A stretch of DNA of 64,000 bases from CAUUGB01 sp963544615 (GTDB lineage: Bacteria; Patescibacteriota; Microgenomatia; UBA1400; PJMF01): assembly GCA_963544615.1 (NCBI GenBank), contig CAUUGB010000001.1, positions 1 through 64,000 on the forward strand, given 5' to 3'. This document shows, piece by piece, positions 60,598 through 64,000 of this stretch (the stretch's first letter is position 1; each line of letters begins with the position of its first letter). Made by a program: the position numbers and the translations under genes. The notes beneath the pieces are model-generated. The model did no database searches. It was not told the origin of the DNA and was given only the letters and a program-made list of their open reading frames with translations.

Positions 60598-60626
60598 TTG
60601 AATAATATCCTATATTATGTTATAAT
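60598..60626 (+). promoter_or_regulatory. Promoter of the 60673 gene, TATCCTATAT type
   Basis: TTGAAT (60598-60603) and TATAAT (60621-60626) are 17 bp apart, with extended TGT. The spacer holds TATCCTATAT, as does the promoter at 30260-30287. CACTTGA precedes or covers the -35 in both. Confidence 0.7.
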
Positions 60627-60672
60627 GTGGCACTGCTTGTTCAGCTTAATTTAATTAAAGGAGGTGAAGCTA

Positions 60673-60975
60673 ATGACAAGCACTCCAGCGGCGCCGGTTA
60701 ATTCCGTCGAGCGATATCAAGGTCTTTATTTCTTGTATCGTCTGGGGAAATTGGGCGGATTGGGGTTTTGTGGCCGAGTGGCCAGCAACCTCGTGAAGTT
60801 GGTTTGCTGTGAGCCAGATGTCTTCTGGGAGGAGACTGATTATGCCTTAATGGAGAACATTTGGCAGCAGGTGAACCATCGATTGCGGGTGTGGGGTCAG
60901 CCCCCCATTGACCCGATAGACCGCGATGATTTGGTGCGCTGCTGTACCCAGCTGATGAGAATTTATTTTAATTAG
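60673..60975 (+). CDS. Small soluble protein, GC-rich, strong ribosome site
   Basis: An unrecognised 100-residue protein with no signal peptide. It is helical, with CC pairs at about 48 and 92. Codon use is more GC-rich than in flanking genes. The start is the ATG at 60673 behind AAAGGAGGTGA, the best Shine-Dalgarno match in the window; the frame opens at a GTG at 60664 inside it. It has its own promoter and a strong terminator, thus a single-gene unit. It shares promoter motif, codon style and ribosome-site strength with the DHH-like gene at 29132-30046. Confidence 0.75.
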   Translation: MTSTPAAPVNSVERYQGLYFLYRLGKLGGLGFCGRVASNLVKLVCCEPDVFWEETDYALMENIWQQVNHRLRVWGQPPIDPIDRDDLVRCCTQLMRIYFN

Positions 60976-60988
60976 CTCATCAGCTTTT

Positions 60989-61021
60989 CCCCACCAGAAA
61001 AATTTGGTGGGGATTTTTTTT
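60989..61021 (+). terminator. Intrinsic terminator after the 60673 gene
   Basis: CCCCACCA (60989-60996) pairs with TGGTGGGG (61005-61012), followed by A and T8. Confidence 0.93.
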
Positions 61022-61877
61022 AGAGTATTTGAATTTGATAAGCAAATTCAAAAGTAACTGCTGGCGGGAGAACAATGGTGCCCTCTCTTTGGCTAAAGTC
61101 TCCTTGGTAATTGGCAAAGTCTCCATGTCCATGCCAGGGTTCCAGACATAAAAAAGGATCACCGGGTTTAGTCCAGACTCCAAACCAGGGCACATGAGAA
61201 AAACTAAATTTCAAACCACAATGCGGTCCTTGCAAACTGATATAGCGAGAGCGTAAGTTCTCCCACACTAAAGCGTCCTCAGCAAATAAATCATAATTAA
61301 GTGGCAGGGTTTTTCGCCGGCCGTAAGCTTGACGCTCGGGTATAAAACTACTATCAGCGGGGTTCATTTTCAGCCGCCGCAATTCTTCTTCTTGAGCAAA
61401 AATTAAGCGGTAATCACTAAATTTTTCGCCGGGCAGCAAAGGACAGCGAAAAGCAGGATGTGCCCCCACGCTAAAAAGCAAGTCACTTTTGCCAGGATTA
61501 AAAACTTGAGTAGTAACTTCCAAGCTCGCTTCATTTAATTGATAAGTATTGGTGAGCCGAAAAGCAAAAGGGTAATTAGCGCGAGTTTGGTTGTTATCTG
61601 TTAATCTTAAAGAGAGACTTTGTTGTGTTTGGCTAACTAGGGTAAAGTCGGCATAGCGAGCAAAACCATGATTGCCTAAATGATAGGTTTTGCCTTGATA
61701 AAGATAACTTTCATTTTTAAGTTTCCCCACCACGGGAAAAAGGGTGGGATTGCGACCGCCCCAAGAAGCGTCAGCTTGATAAGCATATTCAATTTGTCTT
61801 TTTTTATCGTATAAACTAGTCCATTCACTCCCAGCGAGCTTAAAATTAACTCGTAAAAATTCATTTTCCAAGCGCAT
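61020..61877 (-). CDS. Aldose 1-epimerase-like protein
   Basis: The 285-residue galactose mutarotase-like protein of the LacX/YeaD type has GGRNPTLFPVVGKL (about 40), HLGNHGFARYADF with a catalytic His, SVGAHPAFRCPL with the second His (about 140), and the closing CLEPWHGHGDF segment. It interconverts anomers of a hexose or sugar phosphate. Its ATG overlaps the preceding HD gene's stop by one base (TAATG), so the two are coupled. Confidence 0.88.
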   Translation of the reverse strand: MRLENEFLRVNFKLAGSEWTSLYDKKRQIEYAYQADASWGGRNPTLFPVVGKLKNESYLYQGKTYHLGNHGFARYADFTLVSQTQQSLSLRLTDNNQTRANYPFAFRLTNTYQLNEASLEVTTQVFNPGKSDLLFSVGAHPAFRCPLLPGEKFSDYRLIFAQEEELRRLKMNPADSSFIPERQAYGRRKTLPLNYDLFAEDALVWENLRSRYISLQGPHCGLKFSFSHVPWFGVWTKPGDPFLCLEPWHGHGDFANYQGDFSQREGTIVLPPAVTFEFAYQIQIL

Positions 61878-62443
61878 TAGTTTCCTTTCTCACCAGGTAG
61901 GGCGAATTTTTTCTGCCAAAGGGTGAAAACTTCTACTTGTTGTTTGCCAAAAGCAGCCAATTCTTTTTTAATTGCTGCTGGACTTTCTTCTATCCACAAA
62001 GTGGCGGCTCTTTTAGAAAAAAAACAGTCAGCATAGGTAATAATTTGCTCGCTGAGGCTTTGGGGAGTAAAGTCTTTAGCTGGCAGGGGTAATTGGCGGC
62101 GGCTGATTTCTTCCTTAGTTAGTCCCACTCCCACGTGGCGAGAGGCCACCAGGGCATGTGCCTCTAAACCATGTTGGCGCAAAATTTTTTCTCCGGCTAC
62201 ACCGTGAGCAATATAAGGCAGCGTTCCACTGCAAGCCATTTTGGCGCTTTTTACTTGGCAAACGCCAATGTCATGCAGCATGGCTGCTTCTTCAATAAAG
62301 GTAAGCTCGTCATCACTTAGGTGCAAGTGTCTGCCAATTTGCAAAGCTTTATTAGTTACCAACACCGCGTGAATGGTAAAAATTCTATAAGTGAGAGTAC
62401 CTGGCTGATAATACTCATTAATGAGGGAAAAATAATCTATCAT
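61877..62443 (-). CDS. HD-domain phosphohydrolase-like protein
   Basis: The 188-residue protein has the HD pair in AAMLHDIGVC (about residue 56) and further metal ligands in YIAHGVAGE (H80) and ASRHVGVG (H102). The fold is that of small HD hydrolases on nucleotides or phosphate esters, substrate unknown. TGATATAAT (hexamer 62450-62455, minus strand) ends 6 bases before the ATG, so its transcript is probably leaderless. Coupled to the aldose epimerase gene. Confidence 0.88.
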   Translation of the reverse strand: MIDYFSLINEYYQPGTLTYRIFTIHAVLVTNKALQIGRHLHLSDDELTFIEEAAMLHDIGVCQVKSAKMACSGTLPYIAHGVAGEKILRQHGLEAHALVASRHVGVGLTKEEISRRQLPLPAKDFTPQSLSEQIITYADCFFSKRAATLWIEESPAAIKKELAAFGKQQVEVFTLWQKKFALPGEKGN

Positions 62444-62449
62444 CCCCTC

Positions 62450-62458
62450 ATTATATCA
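62450..62458 (-). promoter_or_regulatory. Extended -10 promoter of the HD gene
   Basis: Minus-strand TGATATAAT, 6 bases before the ATG at 62443. Confidence 0.6.
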
Positions 62459-62478
62459 CTGGTTAAAAACCCACCAAC

Positions 62479-62916
62479 TTAGCTTAGCTGATTAAATTTG
62501 CGCCACTGTGAACTCAGGTAGCGCCTCACTTTAGAGAGATTATCATCGTCATATTTTTGGGTGAATTGCAATTTTTCTATGACCGAATCTACCATATCTT
62601 GATAACCAGCTTTATCAATTTTTTTCATTGACTTTTTGAAGGCGCTCACTTGAGCGTCCCAAAAGCGCTGCACATCACGATACAAAGCAGTAGTTAAAGT
62701 ATTAACTTCACCAAAAATTTCGGTGATTTTTTCTTCCATGGCGGCGCGTTCTTCTTCAACATACTGATTAAATTCGTTTAACTTTTGTTTTACCAAAGCA
62801 CGATTTTGCTTGCCAGAGCGAGGAGACAAAAAATACATTGCTCCAGCACCCAGTAAGCCACCCAAAACTCCAGCAGTAAAAACTGCTAATCCACTAACTG
62901 ACCTGTCTTGACTCAT
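62479..62916 (-). CDS. YtxH-like small membrane protein
   Basis: The 145-residue protein starts with a Gly-rich transmembrane helix and the YtxH signature GGLLGAGAMYFLSPRSGKQNR (in part). A long helical, partly coiled cytoplasmic tail follows. YtxH-type proteins are stress-related membrane proteins of unclear job. The ATG at 62916 fits the AGAAAG ribosome site; another ATG is two codons upstream. Confidence 0.75.
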   Translation of the reverse strand: MSQDRSVSGLAVFTAGVLGGLLGAGAMYFLSPRSGKQNRALVKQKLNEFNQYVEEERAAMEEKITEIFGEVNTLTTALYRDVQRFWDAQVSAFKKSMKKIDKAGYQDMVDSVIEKLQFTQKYDDDNLSKVRRYLSSQWRKFNQLS

Positions 62917-63000
62917 AATCATCTTTCTATCAAGTATTTTACTTGCGCTTTATTATTGGCTATGTTATCATTATGATACTTTATCTGATGAAAGTCAAGG

Positions 63001-64000
63001 ATGTTTGCTAACTTTTTCAAACCCAAGCAAGCTATTGTTTGCGGGAGCACAGAGCGTTTTTTTTCGGTGGCAATTAGTGAAACCAATGTTCAGGCTGCTT
63101 TGTGGCAAGTAGATCAAAATGTTAAAGTTTTAGCTAAATCTAATTTGAAGTCATACGAGAGTGAGCGTGATTTGCTAGTGCAACTGGATGGTTGTTTGCA
63201 AGAATTGGGTGAAGAGGGTGAGGCGGTACACCAAACTCTTTTTCATTTAGATAGTGCTTTTGTTTCTGGGCAGGAGTTAAGCAAACAGCAAACTGAGTTT
63301 TTTACCCGGATTACCACGGCACTGCAATTAGAGTCACTGGGTTTTGTCACCAATACCGAAGCGGTAATTAATGCCCGCTTAGCGCTTAATCCTGAGTTTG
63401 GCAAACAGTTGGTGGTGGAGTTTACCAAAAGTAAAGTAGTGTTTTCTTTGTATGAACAAAAACGTCTCCTAGAAAGTTTAGCACAGGACTTACAAACCGA
63501 TTTTGCCGGTCAGCTTAAAGCCGCCCTAGTACAGTTGGCGGGACATTTGGGTGCTGATTATGCGAGTTGTTTTCAGCCGCCCCAAGAACTCTCCCCAGAG
63601 GCAGATGAACCAGCGGCTTTATTTATTAATTACATTTCGCTGTCTTTAAGTAGTGAGGAATTGGGTAAAATTATTGCGCAATTACCCGAAGCCCTGCCAG
63701 CACGCAATGAAATTTTAGGCAGTGAGATTTTACTCAATTATATTTTATTGCCTTCAGCAACTATTATTTCTCGCTCTTTAGGTTTGCTGCCTAAAGATGA
63801 GGAAGAATTGGCTCCTGCCAGCGAGCCACCACTGGAGCGAGTGGAAACTCCAGAGGAACCCCCCTTAGTGCTGTCGCGGCAAAAGCTTGCTCAGGCTAAT
63901 CAAGCAGTGGCACATGCAGGCGAAAATATGACTGCCAATGAGCCAGCTGCTGTTACTTTGGAGCCAGCTTTAGTCAAAAAAATCGCTATTCTTGGGGTAA
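63001..64000 (+). CDS. Partial gene, possibly PilM/ASKHA-like (runs off the window)
   Basis: An open frame from the ATG at 63001 continues without a stop to the last base, at least 333 codons. The N-terminal part (KQAIVCGSTERFFSVAISE, then LFHLDSAFVSG, LGFVTNTEAVINARLALNP, QLVVEFTKSKVVFSLYE) has the rhythm of an actin-like (ASKHA) fold as in PilM. From about residue 270 it turns acidic and Pro-rich. Near the window edge a basic segment leads into what may be a hydrophobic helix. A TGATACTTT -10 lies about 25 bases upstream. The call is tentative because the end is missing. Confidence 0.45.
   Translation, partial: MFANFFKPKQAIVCGSTERFFSVAISETNVQAALWQVDQNVKVLAKSNLKSYESERDLLVQLDGCLQELGEEGEAVHQTLFHLDSAFVSGQELSKQQTEFFTRITTALQLESLGFVTNTEAVINARLALNPEFGKQLVVEFTKSKVVFSLYEQKRLLESLAQDLQTDFAGQLKAALVQLAGHLGADYASCFQPPQELSPEADEPAALFINYISLSLSSEELGKIIAQLPEALPARNEILGSEILLNYILLPSATIISRSLGLLPKDEEELAPASEPPLERVETPEEPPLVLSRQKLAQANQAVAHAGENMTANEPAAVTLEPALVKKIAILGV

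Noticed and set aside
1..64000. CRISPR arrays, insertion sequences, prophage, rRNA operon
   Set aside because: No regularly spaced direct repeats, transposase or integrase motifs, phage structural genes or rRNA-like sequence were found. The only clear repeats are the 328-bp pair and the 249-bp tandem.

Overview
The window looks like a chromosome segment of a streamlined bacterium of the Candidate Phyla Radiation (Patescibacteria), possibly of Microgenomates/Katanobacteria type. This is inference from gene content and style: tightly packed genes with many 1-14 bp overlaps, a short IF-2, type IV secretion-type pilins, several prepilins, sortase-type (xPxTG) surface proteins, a giant cysteine-rich secreted protein and many proteins I cannot place. 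TGA ends several genes cleanly (nrdD, secD, secF), so the UGA=Gly code of Gracilibacteria/Absconditabacteria does not apply. No rRNA, CRISPR array, insertion sequence or prophage is visible.

Layout. 1-2.9 kb: nusA-infB, closed by a two-way terminator. 2.9-7.3 kb (minus): membrane-anchored thioredoxin-fold protein and the anaerobic ribonucleotide reductase pair nrdD-nrdG behind two NrdR-type boxes. 7.6-12.1 kb (plus): two near-twin type IV secretion-type pilins, PilN/PilO-like genes and two small xPVTG surface proteins. 12.3-14.9 kb (minus): rmlB-rmlD-rmlC sugar nucleotide genes. 15.1-18.9 kb: a two-domain gene broken by an in-frame stop, then secD-secF and a small membrane protein. 19-24 kb: ftsK, hpf, comF, dnaG. 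24-31.5 kb: UbiA-type phosphoribosyltransferase, orphan histidine kinase, SpoIID-like protein, a GC-rich DHH-like gene with a structured leader, a lone HigA-type antitoxin, a HIT protein and tRNA-Arg. 31.7-44.3 kb: envelope proteins, comprising an LPGTG-anchored HExxH protein, a membrane-anchored helical protein, a giant protein with about 96 cysteines, an adenylate-forming ligase with a permuted-papain membrane partner, and an anchored protein. 44.4-48 kb: five prepilin-like genes. 48-50.4 kb: a 7TM protein with an ATP-grasp/retropepsin-like protein. 50.4-57.4 kb: metallophosphoesterase, gpsA, a HExxH protein behind an unlisted 37-residue Cys-rich peptide gene, a dihydrouridine synthase, a glycosyltransferase and a WecA-like enzyme. 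57.5-64 kb: uncharacterised proteins, aldose epimerase, HD and YtxH proteins, and the start of a gene that runs off the window.

Expression style. At least ten genes have a -10 box, often with the extended TGn, only 5-7 bases before the start codon, so their mRNAs should be leaderless. A minority have strong Shine-Dalgarno sequences (29132-30046, 31742-33211, 60673-60975, the 37-residue peptide). Two of those, 30 kb apart, share a look-alike promoter and GC-rich codon use.

How the genes fit together. Much of the window builds the cell surface: Sec export (SecDF), pili of two kinds (prepilin type and T4SS-pilin type), sortase-type anchoring, and polysaccharide precursors (RmlBCD, WecA-like, GT2, UbiA-type). 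The rest is core information processing (NusA, IF-2, DnaG, FtsK, HPF, Dus, tRNA) and anaerobic dNTP synthesis. The best candidates for new biology are the Cys-rich peptide/metalloprotease pair, the ligase/permuted-papain pair, the giant Cys-rich protein, and the two genes sharing the TATCCTATAT promoter.
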